Notes under the pieces: model-generated
What the model was told of the DNA's origin: nothing
Database searches by the model: none
What the model saw: the letters and a program-made list of their open reading frames with translations, nothing else
Made by a program: the position numbers and the translations under genes
Part shown: piece after piece, positions 1-8,503 of the stretch
How the letters are laid out: every line of letters begins with the position of its first letter
How positions within the stretch are numbered: the first letter of the stretch is position 1
NCBI RefSeq assembly: GCF_900142765.1
Contig: NZ_FRCB01000003.1
Coordinates: 62,001-126,000, forward strand
DNA: 64,000 nucleotides
DNA from: Roseovarius litoreus
Lineage (GTDB): Bacteria > Pseudomonadota > Alphaproteobacteria > Rhodobacterales > Rhodobacteraceae
Reading direction: 5' to 3'

Positions 1-189
1 CCCCTGATGGAGGATGTTGCCATGTCCCGTGCGCTTGGCGCGCGGCTTGAGGGTCTGCCGGGTGTCGTGACCACCAGTGCGGCGCGCTATGCCCGTGACG
101 GCTGGCTGCGGCGTGGGGCGCGCAACCTGTCCTTGTTGCTCAGATACCTGATGGGCGCCGATCCCGAGAGCCTGGCGCGCCGCTACTAG
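1..189 (+). CDS. C-terminal end of a TIGR04283-type family 2 glycosyltransferase (partial)
   Basis: The reading frame is open from the first base and stops at 187-189, so only the last 62 residues of a longer gene are inside the window. The fragment starts PLMEDVAMSRALG and ends in a basic amphipathic segment with LLLRYLMG and ARRY. This resembles the C-terminus of the rSAM/selenodomain-associated glycosyltransferase 2 family (TIGR04283), where a PLMEDV motif is followed by a Trp/Arg-rich helix. The GT-A catalytic core lies upstream of the window and cannot be checked. The family's acceptor is not known, so the assignment is to family only. Confidence 0.6.
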   Translation, partial: PLMEDVAMSRALGARLEGLPGVVTTSAARYARDGWLRRGARNLSLLLRYLMGADPESLARRY

Positions 190-236
190 CTCCGAAAGGT
201 GACACCCGGCGTCACCTTGGCCACAGGCGGAAACCC

Positions 237-920
237 TTAGAAAATCGGCTTGTGGGTCGCCTCGTAATCGGCCTGCATCGCGTCATGCTGATACTCGGCC
301 TCCAGCCAATCCTCAAAGCTGATGCCGGTCGCCGCGTGGCTTTGCTCATAGCGATCGAGGATATGATCCAGAACGCCGGTCTTCGACCATTTGAGATGGA
401 TATACTTCACCCCCAGCATCTTGCGGGCCTCCGAAACGGGGCGTCCCTCGATCACCAGCAGGTAGATGGCAGCGGCAAAGCCCGCGCGATCCGCACCGGA
501 TTTGCAATGCATGACAAAGGGTTTTTCAATCTCGCGGAAGGCGCGGATCAGACCCTTGATTTCGGTTCCCGGCGCGGCCTGACGGGCCATCAGGTTCACA
601 TTGACCAGTGTCAGACCAAGGGTGCGGCAGCTTTCTTCTTCCACCAGATAATGTGCGGTCCCGCCTGCGCCGCGAAGGTTGAGGATCGTCTTGATCCCTT
701 TCTTCTTCAGTTTGACGAAGCGTTCATGGGTCGGCTGGTTCGAGCGATAGACACCCGGGGCGATTTCGTAGAAATTCGTCCAGACCTTGCGCAGAACCGC
801 ATGGTCGAACCACAGATTATAGATATTTGCCCGGCGGCGATTTTCCGGTGTCGACAGGTCCGTGTCGAACGAATTGCGCAGGTTTCGTTCCCAATCGACG
901 AGTCTTCTGAACAGTTTCAT
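237..920 (-). CDS. Tyrosine phosphatase-like (DSP/PTP superfamily) protein
   Basis: A 227-residue cytosolic protein with the cysteine-phosphatase signature HCKSGADRAG (nucleophile Cys139, phosphate-loop Arg145), which follows the C-x5-R rule of dual-specificity and tyrosine phosphatases. Upstream are the family landmarks VYRSNQPT and ILNLRG. The frame is open back to 968, but I prefer the ATG at 918-920 (MKLFRRLVDWERNL) because a GGAG lies about 12 bases before it and family members begin with a similar short basic helix. The gene is transcribed towards the end of the glycosyltransferase fragment (convergent). The substrate is unknown; phosphoprotein or phospholipid phosphate is possible. The catalytic loop is intact, so it should be active. 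Confidence 0.8.
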   Translation of the reverse strand: MKLFRRLVDWERNLRNSFDTDLSTPENRRRANIYNLWFDHAVLRKVWTNFYEIAPGVYRSNQPTHERFVKLKKKGIKTILNLRGAGGTAHYLVEEESCRTLGLTLVNVNLMARQAAPGTEIKGLIRAFREIEKPFVMHCKSGADRAGFAAAIYLLVIEGRPVSEARKMLGVKYIHLKWSKTGVLDHILDRYEQSHAATGISFEDWLEAEYQHDAMQADYEATHKPIF

Positions 921-1067
921 AAAAGGGAAGCGCTCCATCCGGCAGGTCCGATTGCCTGAACGCCCCATTTATTCGGCAGCGGCCCTCATGGCAAGGCGCG
1001 CGGGGCCGATTGACGGCAGGCTGATGCAAGGTAATGTCACCCCATTCATGTCAGGAGACCCCATCCC

Positions 1068-2264
1068 GTGAGCCTCAGCCAAGGACGCCCCTATCTGGCC
1101 ATTCCCGGCCCGTCAGTCATGCCCGATGCCGTGTTGCGCGCCATGCACCGCGCCTCGCCCAATATTTACGAGGGCGATCTGATCGACCTGACCGCCGGGC
1201 TGATCCCCGATCTGCGGCGCGTGGCCCGCACCAAGGGCCATGTCGCGATCTATATCGCCAATGGGCATGGGGCTTGGGAGGCTGCGTTGGCCAATGTGAT
1301 CGCACCGGGCGAAAGGGTGCTGGTGGCGGCTACGGGGCGGTTTGGCCACGGTTGGGGCGATATTGCCACCGGCCTTGGCGCAGAGGTCGAAATACTTGAT
1401 TTCGGCAAGCAAAGCCCGCTTGATCCGGGTCGCGTGGAAGATGCGCTGCGCGCCGATAAAGCCCACAAGATCAAGGCGGTGCTGGTCACTCATGTGGATA
1501 CCTCGACCTCGATTCTCAATGATGTGGCGGCCGTGCGCGCAGCCCTTGATGCCGCCCGGCACCCGGCGCTTTTGATGGCTGATTGCATCGCGTCGCTTGC
1601 CTGTGACCGGTTCGAGATGGACGCCTGGGGTGTGGATGTGATGGTCGCCGCCAGCCAGAAAGGGTTGATGACGCCGCCCGGTCTGAGCTTTGTCTTCTTC
1701 GGCGACAAGGCAGCTGAGCTGCGCGCCGGGATGGAGCGGGTCAGCCGCTATTGGGATTGGAGGCCGCGGGCGCAGCCCGAGATGTTCTATCAGTATTTTG
1801 GCGGAACCGCCCCGACACATCATCTGTTCGGGCTGCGCGCCGCGCTGGACATGATCCACGAGGAAGGGATCGAGGCGGTCTGGGCACGCCATGACCTGCT
1901 GGCGCAAGCCATATGGGCGGCATGTGAGGCCTGGGGGCAGGATGGACCTTTGCAGCTGAACGTGGACACTCCGGCCTACCGCAGTCGCGCGGTGACGTCG
2001 CTGAGGATTGGTGCGCCGCACGGGTCGGCGCTGCGCAAATGGGTGCAGGACAAGGCCGGCGTGACCTTGGGCATCGGGCTTGGCATGGCCGAGCCGGGTG
2101 ATCCTGCGTGGCACGGATTCTTTCGCATGGGACATATGGGCCATGTCAACGCACATATGGTTCTGGGAATGCTGGGCGCGGTCGATGCGGGGCTGTCGGC
2201 GCTGGAGATTCCGCATGGCTCAGGGGCGCTGGAGGCGGCGACACGGGTGATCGCGCGGGCCTGA
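1068..2264 (+). CDS. Class V aminotransferase, serine-glyoxylate / alanine-glyoxylate type
   Basis: A 398-residue PLP enzyme of fold type I. The N-terminal IPGPSVMPDAVLRAM and ANGHGAWEAAL segments are typical of alanine/serine-glyoxylate aminotransferases. Asp172 (LLMADC) should contact the pyridine nitrogen, and Lys198 in AASQKGLM should form the Schiff base. The family moves an amino group from serine, alanine or a related donor to glyoxylate, purine-catabolic oxo acids or hydroxypyruvate; which one applies here cannot be read from the sequence. The start is GTG at 1068, eight bases after an AGGAGA box (1054-1059). No serine-cycle genes are nearby, so a methylotrophic role is not supported. 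It is convergent with the small membrane protein gene at 2268. Confidence 0.85.
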   Translation: MSLSQGRPYLAIPGPSVMPDAVLRAMHRASPNIYEGDLIDLTAGLIPDLRRVARTKGHVAIYIANGHGAWEAALANVIAPGERVLVAATGRFGHGWGDIATGLGAEVEILDFGKQSPLDPGRVEDALRADKAHKIKAVLVTHVDTSTSILNDVAAVRAALDAARHPALLMADCIASLACDRFEMDAWGVDVMVAASQKGLMTPPGLSFVFFGDKAAELRAGMERVSRYWDWRPRAQPEMFYQYFGGTAPTHHLFGLRAALDMIHEEGIEAVWARHDLLAQAIWAACEAWGQDGPLQLNVDTPAYRSRAVTSLRIGAPHGSALRKWVQDKAGVTLGIGLGMAEPGDPAWHGFFRMGHMGHVNAHMVLGMLGAVDAGLSALEIPHGSGALEAATRVIARA

Positions 2265-2267
2265 TGC

Positions 2268-2444
2268 TTAGCCGCGGCGCGCGATCCAGGTGATCAGCAG
2301 ATTTAGACCATAGCCCACCGCGAACACGGCGGGCAAGCCGAAGGCTGCCCATAAGGCCATGAAAATCCACAACAAGTTCACAAGCCCCATGATAAGCGCC
2401 GGCACGGTGTAGTTCGGCGCTTCGGGCATATTACCGCGTCTCAT
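2268..2444 (-). CDS. Small 58-residue membrane protein
   Basis: A short minus-strand frame (ATG 2442-2444, stop 2268-2270) encodes 58 residues starting MRRGNMPEAPNYTVPA, followed by two hydrophobic stretches (about residues 14-34 and 37-54) separated by a short turn, and a basic tail ending ARRG. This fits a two-helix hairpin with the charged ends facing the cytoplasm. The gene fills the gap between hisC and the aminotransferase, on the same strand as hisC and 58 bases beyond its stop. The pattern of N-terminal charge, two helices and a basic stop is what a real small membrane gene looks like, and codon use is coherent. Function is unknown. It may be co-transcribed with hisC. Confidence 0.6.
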   Translation of the reverse strand: MRRGNMPEAPNYTVPALIMGLVNLLWIFMALWAAFGLPAVFAVGYGLNLLITWIARRG

Positions 2445-2502
2445 GACGCGATCTTAGCGCAGGATTGGCGGTTGTCAGCGGAAAATGTGAGTGGCCACCC
2501 GC

Positions 2503-3609
2503 TCAGGCGCGGGCGGCGGCAAGGGCTTGAGGCAGGGTTTCTGCCAGAACATCAAGGTCTTGCGGGCGGCCACAGCTGATGCGGATGCAGCGGTCCTGCG
2601 GGGGCACCACGGGCTTGCGGACAAAGACGCCACGGGCCAGAAGCGCGTCCAGAACACGGGTTGCGAAGGCCCCGTCGGCGCCGCAATCGACGGCGACGAA
2701 ATTGGTGGCCGAGGGCAGGGCCACAAGGCCGTTATCGGCGGCGATAGCGGCGATCCGGTCGCGGGCGGTGGCCACCTGATCCTGCACATGCGCAAGCCAG
2801 GCGGTGTCGCGCAGCGCGGCCAGGGCACCGGCCTGAGCCACCCGGTTCATCCCGAAATGGTTGCGGATGCGGTCAAAGGCCCGGATCAGGTCCGGCGCCC
2901 CCACGGCATAGCCGATCCGGGCGCCCGCCATGCCGTAACCCTTTGAAAAGGTTCGCATTCTAATCACGCGCGGGTCATCGGCGTCAATCGGGGCCGCAAC
3001 GCCCGTTGGGGCGAATTCGATATAGGCTTCGTCCAGAAGCAACAAACAGCCATCAGGAAGGTCATCGAGAGCGGCCAGAATATCGGTGCCGGGATACCAG
3101 CTGCCCATCGGATTGTCGGGGTTGGCCAGATAGACCAGCTTGGCATCAACTTCTTTCGCACGGGTTAACAGGGCGGCGGGATCCTCGCGGTCGTCGCGGT
3201 AGGGCACCTTGTGCAGCACACCGCCGAATCCGGCCACGTGGTAGTTGAAGGTCGGGTAGGCGCCGTCCGAGGTGACGACCGCATCGCCGGGCGCCACGAG
3301 AAGCCGCACGAGATTGCCCAGAAGCCCGTCAATCCCTTCTCCCACAAGGATATTTTCGACCCGCGCCTGCATGTGATCGGCCAGTGCCGCGCGCAGGTCA
3401 TGGCTGGTCGGATCGCCGTATTTCCAGATCTCGAGCGCTTCGGCCTGCATGGCCTTGACGGCTGCGGGCGAGGGGCCGAAGAGGCTTTCATTGGCGCCAA
3501 GCCGCGCCCGAAAAGGCGTGCCACGGCTGCGCTCAAGCTCTTCCGGGCCGACGAAAGGCACGGTCGAGGGCAGGGAATTCACGAGGTCGGTATAGCGGGG
3601 TCCGGTCAT
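2503..3609 (-). CDS. hisC: Histidinol-phosphate aminotransferase
   Basis: A 368-residue class I/II PLP aminotransferase. It converts imidazole-acetol phosphate plus glutamate to histidinol phosphate in histidine biosynthesis, in the cytosol. Visible landmarks are LGANESLFGPSP at the N-terminus, the ANPDNPMG motif (about 162-169), DEAYIEF (193-199) and the PLP lysine Lys223 in RTFSKGYGMAGARIG. Length is normal for HisC. The gene stands alone, not in a his operon, as is usual in this family. Related pyridoxal enzymes for phenylalanine/tyrosine (HisC2/AroJ) look similar, so aromatic aminotransferase activity is an alternative. Its upstream region holds a hairpin and an 11-bp repeat array (3656-3717) between it and valS. 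Confidence 0.87.
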   Translation of the reverse strand: MTGPRYTDLVNSLPSTVPFVGPEELERSRGTPFRARLGANESLFGPSPAAVKAMQAEALEIWKYGDPTSHDLRAALADHMQARVENILVGEGIDGLLGNLVRLLVAPGDAVVTSDGAYPTFNYHVAGFGGVLHKVPYRDDREDPAALLTRAKEVDAKLVYLANPDNPMGSWYPGTDILAALDDLPDGCLLLLDEAYIEFAPTGVAAPIDADDPRVIRMRTFSKGYGMAGARIGYAVGAPDLIRAFDRIRNHFGMNRVAQAGALAALRDTAWLAHVQDQVATARDRIAAIAADNGLVALPSATNFVAVDCGADGAFATRVLDALLARGVFVRKPVVPPQDRCIRISCGRPQDLDVLAETLPQALAAARA

Positions 3610-3673
3610 GTGGGGCAGCTAAATCCATTGCGAAAGAATGTGCAACCCTTGCGTCCGAAGGCCGAAAAACGGC

Positions 3674-3717
3674 CTTCGGTATCACGTCGGTATAACGTCG
3701 GTATCGCGTCGGTACTG
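3674..3717 (+). repeat. Dispersed 11-bp direct-repeat array, copy A
   Basis: Four consecutive 11-bp units: CTTCGGTATCA, CGTCGGTATAA, CGTCGGTATCG, CGTCGGTACTG. The same ordered set recurs at 13680, 37065 and 47707. The first unit overlaps a perfect 8-bp inverted repeat (CGAAGGCC at 3656-3663 and GGCCTTCG at 3671-3678, loop of seven). The array sits between valS and hisC, both on the minus strand, so its orientation is opposite to local transcription. No T-run follows the hairpin on either strand, so a classical terminator is not supported. Function unknown. Confidence 0.85.
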
Positions 3718-3745
3718 CAGCGCAGCATCGGGCGCGGCCGGAGCC

Positions 3746-6673
3746 TCAGCCAAGTTCGGCCAATCGGCCGAGTGCTGCGCGCAGCTTGCCCTCTTCCTCT
3801 TCGCGCAGGGCGAGGGTTTCGCGCGCCTCTTCGACCACGTCCTCGGGGGCGCTGGCGACGAATTTGGGATTGTTCAGCCGACCGCGCAAACCGCCCAGTT
3901 CCTTTTCCAGCTTGCCGAGGGTCTTTTCCAGCCGGGCCTTTTCCTCGGCCACGTCGATGATATCGGCCACCGGCATCCCGAAGCTGCCGCCTTCGACGGC
4001 GACGGTGATGCAGCCCTTGGGGAGTGCCTCGACATGGGTAAACTCGCCGATCCGGGCCAGCCGGGTGATCATCGCCTGATTGTTGTCCCAGGCGCGCTGA
4101 CCTGCGGCATCAAGTTCGGTGCACAGGAGCGGCACATGGAGACCCGCGGGCACATGCACCTGCGACCGTGCAGAGCGGACCGCGTCGATCAGGGTGATGA
4201 CCCAGTTCATTTCGCGGTCGGCCTGTGCATCGACCAGATCGGCGCTGGTGTAGTCGGGCCAATCGGCATGGACCAGCATCTTGGCGCGGCTACCAAGGGT
4301 GCCCCAGAGCTCTTCGGTGACGAAGGGCATGATCGGATGCAGCAAAATCAGGCACTGGTCGATGACCCATGCCATCGTGGCCTGTGTCTCGGCGCGGGTG
4401 GCGTCATCGCCATCCAGAAGAAGGGGCTTCGAGAATTCCACATACCAGTCGCAGACCTTGCCCCAGACGAAGGCATAAAGCGCGTTGGCGGCATCGTTGA
4501 AGCGGAAGGCCGCAAGTGCCTCGTCCACGGTTTCACGGACCTTGGCGGTTTCGCCGATGATCCACTTGTTCACGGTGGCGTCGGGTTGCGGAATGGTGCC
4601 GTCGCTGCCGGTGGCGCCGTTCATTTCGGCAAAGCGCGCGGCATTCCAGAGCTTCGTGGTGAAGTTGCGATAGCCCGCGATCCGGTCTTTCGACAGTTTC
4701 AGGTCACGGCCCATGGCGGCCATCGCCGTGAGGGTGAAGCGCACCGCATCGGCGCCGTAATCGTCGATCAGGTCCAGCGGGTCCAGCACGTTGCCGAGCG
4801 ATTTGGACATCTTCTTGCCCTTCTCGTCGCGGACAAGGGCGTGGACATAGACATGGCTGAACGGCTTTTGCCCCACGACGGCGTATTGCATCATCATCAT
4901 CCGGGCGACCCAGAAGAAGATGATGTCAAACCCGGTGATCAGGACCGATGTGGGGAAGTATTTTTGCAGCTCGGGCGTGTCGTCGGGCCAGCCGAGCGTG
5001 CCGATGGGCCAGAGGCCAGAGGAGAACCATGTGTCGAGCACATCCTCGTCACGGGTGAGCGCCTTGCCGCCGGCCATGGCGATGGCTTCTTCTTCGGAGG
5101 CGGCGCAATACTGGGTGCCGTCCTCGTCATACCAGACCGGGATCTGGTGCCCCCACCACAGCTGGCGCGAGATGCACCATGGCTCGATGTTTTCGAGCCA
5201 GTGGAAATACACCTTGCGGTCTGCATCGGGCATGATCGTGGTTTCGCCCGAGCGCACGGCATCGAGCGCGGGGCCGACGATCTTGGCGGTGTCGACGAAC
5301 CATTGATCGGTCAGCATCGGCTCGATCACGACTTTCGAGCGGTCGCCGAAAGGCTGCATGATGGGCTTGGATTCGACCAGTGGGACAAGCGACAGCTCGC
5401 GCGGGTCGCCGCCTTCTTCGGGGGCGACGGGCGTGTGGGCGGCCTTGCCCAGACGAGGGTCGTTTTCAGGCACCATGACGGCGAGGCCCTCATGGGAGAT
5501 TTCGGCGATCACGCGGGCGCGCGCCTCGAAACGGTCCAGCCCGCGCAGGTGATCGGGCACGAGGTTGAGCGCATCGACCTCGGCGGCAGTGAAGGCGGCG
5601 CCATTGGCGATCTCCTGCGCGCGGGCGGCGGCCTCGGCATAGGGCAGGCCGTCGTCGCGCATATGGGCGCGGGTGTCCATCAGGCGGTACATCGGGATGT
5701 TGCCGCGCTTGGCCACCTCGTAGTCGTTGAAGTCATGCGCGCCGGTGATCTTGACCGCGCCCGAGCCGAAATCGGGATCGGGGTAGTCATCGGTGATGAT
5801 CGGGATCAGGCGGCGGTGCTCTTTGGGGCCAACGGGAATCTCGCAGAGTTTCCCGACGATTGGCGCGTAACGTTGATCCGATGGATGAACGGCGACGGCG
5901 CCATCGCCCAACATGGTTTCGGGGCGCGTGGTGGCGATCGAGATGTAATCGCGCTCTTCCTCGAACAGGACATTGCCGTCCTCGTCGCGTTCGACATAGG
6001 TATAGGTCTCGCCGCCGGCCAGCGGGTATTTGAAGTGCCACATATGGCCGGGGGTCTCGATATTCTCGACCTCGAGATCCGAGATCGCGGTTTCGAAATG
6101 CGGATCCCAGTTGACCAGCCGCTTGCCGCGATAGATCAGCCCCTTGTTGTACATGTCCACGAAGACCTTGATGACGGCGTCGTGGAAATTGCCCTCTTCA
6201 CCGGCGGGGGCGCCGGGGGCGCCGGACATGGTGAAGGCGTTGCGCGACCAGTCACAGGAGGCGCCGAGGCGCTTGAGCTGATTGATGATCGTGCCGCCGG
6301 ATTGGGTTTTCCATTCCCAGACCTTTTCGAGGAACTGGTCGCGGCCCAGTTCGCGGCGGCCGGGCTGGCCTTCGGCGGCCAGCTTGCGTTCGACGACCAT
6401 CTGCGTGGCGATGCCGGCGTGATCCTGCCCCGGCTGCCACAGCGTGTCATCGCCGCGCATCCGGTGCCAGCGGATCAGGATATCCTGCAGCGTGTTGTTG
6501 AACGCATGGCCCATATGCAGGCTGCCCGTCACGTTGGGCGGCGGGATCATGATGCAGAACGGCTCGGCGCCGGGTCTGGCATTGGCGCCGGCCTTGAAGG
6601 CGCCGGTCTGTTCCCATGCCTCGTAGATGCGGCCTTCGGCCTGTGCTGCGTTGAAGGTCTTTTCCATCGCCAT
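3746..6673 (-). CDS. valS: Valyl-tRNA synthetase
   Basis: A 975-residue class Ia aminoacyl-tRNA synthetase that charges tRNA-Val in the cytosol and edits misactivated threonine in its CP1 domain. The HIGH motif appears as HMGH (53-56) in [13 protein letters not shown], and KMSKS is intact at 621-625. The C-terminal 70 residues are the charged coiled-coil arm typical of ValS. The greater distance between HIGH and KMSKS than in enterobacteria reflects insertions in the editing region, which alphaproteobacterial ValS often carry. The start at 6673 (MAMEKTF) could be two codons later. It lies upstream of hisC on the same strand, with the copy A repeat between them. Confidence 0.97.
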   Translation of the reverse strand: MAMEKTFNAAQAEGRIYEAWEQTGAFKAGANARPGAEPFCIMIPPPNVTGSLHMGHAFNNTLQDILIRWHRMRGDDTLWQPGQDHAGIATQMVVERKLAAEGQPGRRELGRDQFLEKVWEWKTQSGGTIINQLKRLGASCDWSRNAFTMSGAPGAPAGEEGNFHDAVIKVFVDMYNKGLIYRGKRLVNWDPHFETAISDLEVENIETPGHMWHFKYPLAGGETYTYVERDEDGNVLFEEERDYISIATTRPETMLGDGAVAVHPSDQRYAPIVGKLCEIPVGPKEHRRLIPIITDDYPDPDFGSGAVKITGAHDFNDYEVAKRGNIPMYRLMDTRAHMRDDGLPYAEAAARAQEIANGAAFTAAEVDALNLVPDHLRGLDRFEARARVIAEISHEGLAVMVPENDPRLGKAAHTPVAPEEGGDPRELSLVPLVESKPIMQPFGDRSKVVIEPMLTDQWFVDTAKIVGPALDAVRSGETTIMPDADRKVYFHWLENIEPWCISRQLWWGHQIPVWYDEDGTQYCAASEEEAIAMAGGKALTRDEDVLDTWFSSGLWPIGTLGWPDDTPELQKYFPTSVLITGFDIIFFWVARMMMMQYAVVGQKPFSHVYVHALVRDEKGKKMSKSLGNVLDPLDLIDDYGADAVRFTLTAMAAMGRDLKLSKDRIAGYRNFTTKLWNAARFAEMNGATGSDGTIPQPDATVNKWIIGETAKVRETVDEALAAFRFNDAANALYAFVWGKVCDWYVEFSKPLLLDGDDATRAETQATMAWVIDQCLILLHPIMPFVTEELWGTLGSRAKMLVHADWPDYTSADLVDAQADREMNWVITLIDAVRSARSQVHVPAGLHVPLLCTELDAAGQRAWDNNQAMITRLARIGEFTHVEALPKGCITVAVEGGSFGMPVADIIDVAEEKARLEKTLGKLEKELGGLRGRLNNPKFVASAPEDVVEEARETLALREEEEGKLRAALGRLAELG

Positions 6674-6750
6674 GGTCTTGATCCCGTGGTCATTCCGCTT
6701 GGTCCCGACCCCCTTAGCGAAACTGGCGCGCGAGTGGAAGCGGTTAAGGC

Positions 6751-7185
6751 TCAGGTGCTGCGATCAAGCTTGGTGGACAGGTGGATGAGGCTTTCCGAGC
6801 CCTTGACGCCTCGGGTTTCGCCGATCCGGTCGAGCGTGTCGTCGAGTGCCTCGGTGGTGTCCGCCTCGAGCCCGACGATCAGATCGAACCGGCCCGAGGT
6901 GGTGTGCACGGTCTTGACGCCGGGCAGGGATTTGAGCCGGGCCAGAACCGCCGGCGCGCTGCGCGGCTCGATGCTGAGCAGGGCCGTGGCGCGTAGCGGC
7001 GCGCGCTGGCTGTCGGCAAGGCGCAGGGTGTAGCCCCGGATCACGCCCGAGGATTCGAGCCGGTCCAGCCGGGCCTGCACGGTGGTGCGCGCCAGATCCA
7101 GCCGCCGCGCGAGAAGAGCGACCGGCGCCCGCGCGTTTTCGGCCAGAAGGGCGATGAGGGCGCGGTCTGTGTCGTCGATTTGCAT
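6751..7185 (-). CDS. Lrp/AsnC family transcriptional regulator
   Basis: A 144-residue regulator with an N-terminal winged helix-turn-helix ([18 protein letters not shown] through [12 protein letters not shown], residues 3-52) and a C-terminal RAM/AsnC ligand-binding domain (about 66-140) whose ligand loop region reads [15 protein letters not shown]. Such proteins form octamers or dimers that bind amino acids. The gene is divergent from the PLP decarboxylase at 7299, with only 113 bases between the two start codons. The simplest inference is that it controls that decarboxylase in response to a basic amino acid or its product. It is separated from valS by 77 bases, so read-through from its own promoter towards valS is possible. 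Confidence 0.88.
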   Translation of the reverse strand: MQIDDTDRALIALLAENARAPVALLARRLDLARTTVQARLDRLESSGVIRGYTLRLADSQRAPLRATALLSIEPRSAPAVLARLKSLPGVKTVHTTSGRFDLIVGLEADTTEALDDTLDRIGETRGVKGSESLIHLSTKLDRST

Positions 7186-7298
7186 GATGGCTCCGTCATT
7201 CTGGCGATCACGAGAGTCAGTTTATGCAATCTGACGCGCGGAATCGACGCCTTTTGGCGGCACACTTCAAGAAACAGGCAGGCGAACAGAGGACCGAC

Positions 7299-8429
7299 AT
7301 GCGCGAGACACCGACCTGGGCGACACCGATAGCCCATATCGTGAGACACCGGCCCGATACCGCGCAGCTTTATTTCAGCCCCGCGGCCTTGCAGGACATG
7401 GCGCGGCGGTTTCAGCGGGGGTTCGATGGGCTGGTGACCTATGCGGTCAAGGCCAATCCGGGCGAAGAGGTGCTTGCCAATCTGGTGGCGGCGGGCATCC
7501 GCGCCTTCGATGTGGCCAGCCCGCAGGAGATGGCCGCGGTGCGCGCGGTCTGTGGCGATGCGGCGCTGCATTACAACAATCCCGTCCGCTCGGTTGATGA
7601 GGTCGCGGTGGCGCGAGCCTATGGCGTGGCGTCCTGTTCGGTGGATTGTCCAAGGGAGTTGGACAAGCTCGAGAGTTTGCCGAGAAGCACGGAAATCGCT
7701 GTGCGCCTTGCCTTGCCGGTCAAAGGGGCGGCGTATGATTTCGGTGAGAAGTTCGGACTTGAGCCCAAGCGCGCTGCGGTCTTGTTGCGCAAGGTGGCCG
7801 AGCGCGGCTTCGTTCCGGCGATCACCTTTCATCCGGGCACGCAATGCGCCGATCCGGCGGCTTGGGGGACGTATATCGAAGCGGCGGCAGAGGTGGCGCG
7901 CGCGGCGAAGGTGCAGATCGCGCGGCTGAATGTGGGGGGTGGGTTTGCCTCGCATCGCGGCGGAGACGCGCCCGATCTGGAGGCGATATTCGTGCATATC
8001 CGCGCCGAGACGGATCGCTGTTTCGGGGCACAGGCGCCAAGGCTCGTTTGCGAGCCGGGCCGTGCGATGGTGGCCGATGCGCTGACGCTGGCCACCCGGG
8101 TCAAGGCGCTGCGCGCCTGTGGTGCGGTGTTCCTGAACGATGGCATCTATGGCGGGCTGATGGAGATGCGCGATATCGGCGCGCCGGGCCGGCTTCGGGT
8201 GATCGATCCGCAGGGGCGCGCACGCCAAGGCGCCCCGGTGCCGCGTGTCGTCTTTGGCCCCACCTGCGACAGCCTAGACCGGCTGCCCGAACCGTTGCCG
8301 CTACCGGGGGATATCGCCGAGGGGGATTATGTTCTCTTTGATGGCATGGGTGCCTATTCGCGCAGCTTGACCACGCGTTTCAACGGCTACGGGTTGGAAG
8401 ATATGGTCACGGTGGCCGATCTTATGTGA
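7299..8429 (+). CDS. Fold-III PLP decarboxylase, ornithine/lysine/DAP decarboxylase family
   Basis: A 376-residue group IV decarboxylase (alanine racemase fold). PLP lysine is Lys51 in VTYAVKANPG. His178 lies in the HPGTQC motif, followed by LNVGGGF and CEPGR, which bind the PLP phosphate, and by FGPTCDSLD, whose Cys is the conserved catalytic residue contributed across the dimer interface. This pattern fits ornithine decarboxylase, giving putrescine for polyamines; lysine or carboxynorspermidine-type substrates cannot be excluded. The frame is open from 7224, but the ATG at 7299 has an AGAGGA box 7-8 bases upstream and starts where family members do. It is divergent from an Lrp-type regulator, which probably controls it. 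Confidence 0.82.
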   Translation: MRETPTWATPIAHIVRHRPDTAQLYFSPAALQDMARRFQRGFDGLVTYAVKANPGEEVLANLVAAGIRAFDVASPQEMAAVRAVCGDAALHYNNPVRSVDEVAVARAYGVASCSVDCPRELDKLESLPRSTEIAVRLALPVKGAAYDFGEKFGLEPKRAAVLLRKVAERGFVPAITFHPGTQCADPAAWGTYIEAAAEVARAAKVQIARLNVGGGFASHRGGDAPDLEAIFVHIRAETDRCFGAQAPRLVCEPGRAMVADALTLATRVKALRACGAVFLNDGIYGGLMEMRDIGAPGRLRVIDPQGRARQGAPVPRVVFGPTCDSLDRLPEPLPLPGDIAEGDYVLFDGMGAYSRSLTTRFNGYGLEDMVTVADLM

Positions 8430-8503
8430 CTGGCTCTGGACATGTCGGCCCGTCCCGCTAGGGTCCGCCCTGACGATGCGGCAGACATGCGAAAGGGCGG
8501 ATC

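Noticed and set aside
3638-7033. Very long plus-strand open frame opposite valS
   Set aside because: It lies across the valS gene, which has HIGH and KMSKS on the other strand. High-GC codons leave few stops in the complementary frame, and the translated sequence has no domain pattern.
7186-7298. speF-type RNA leader of the decarboxylase gene
   Set aside because: Only 113 bases separate the two divergent start codons, far shorter than the speF element, and I see no matching structure.
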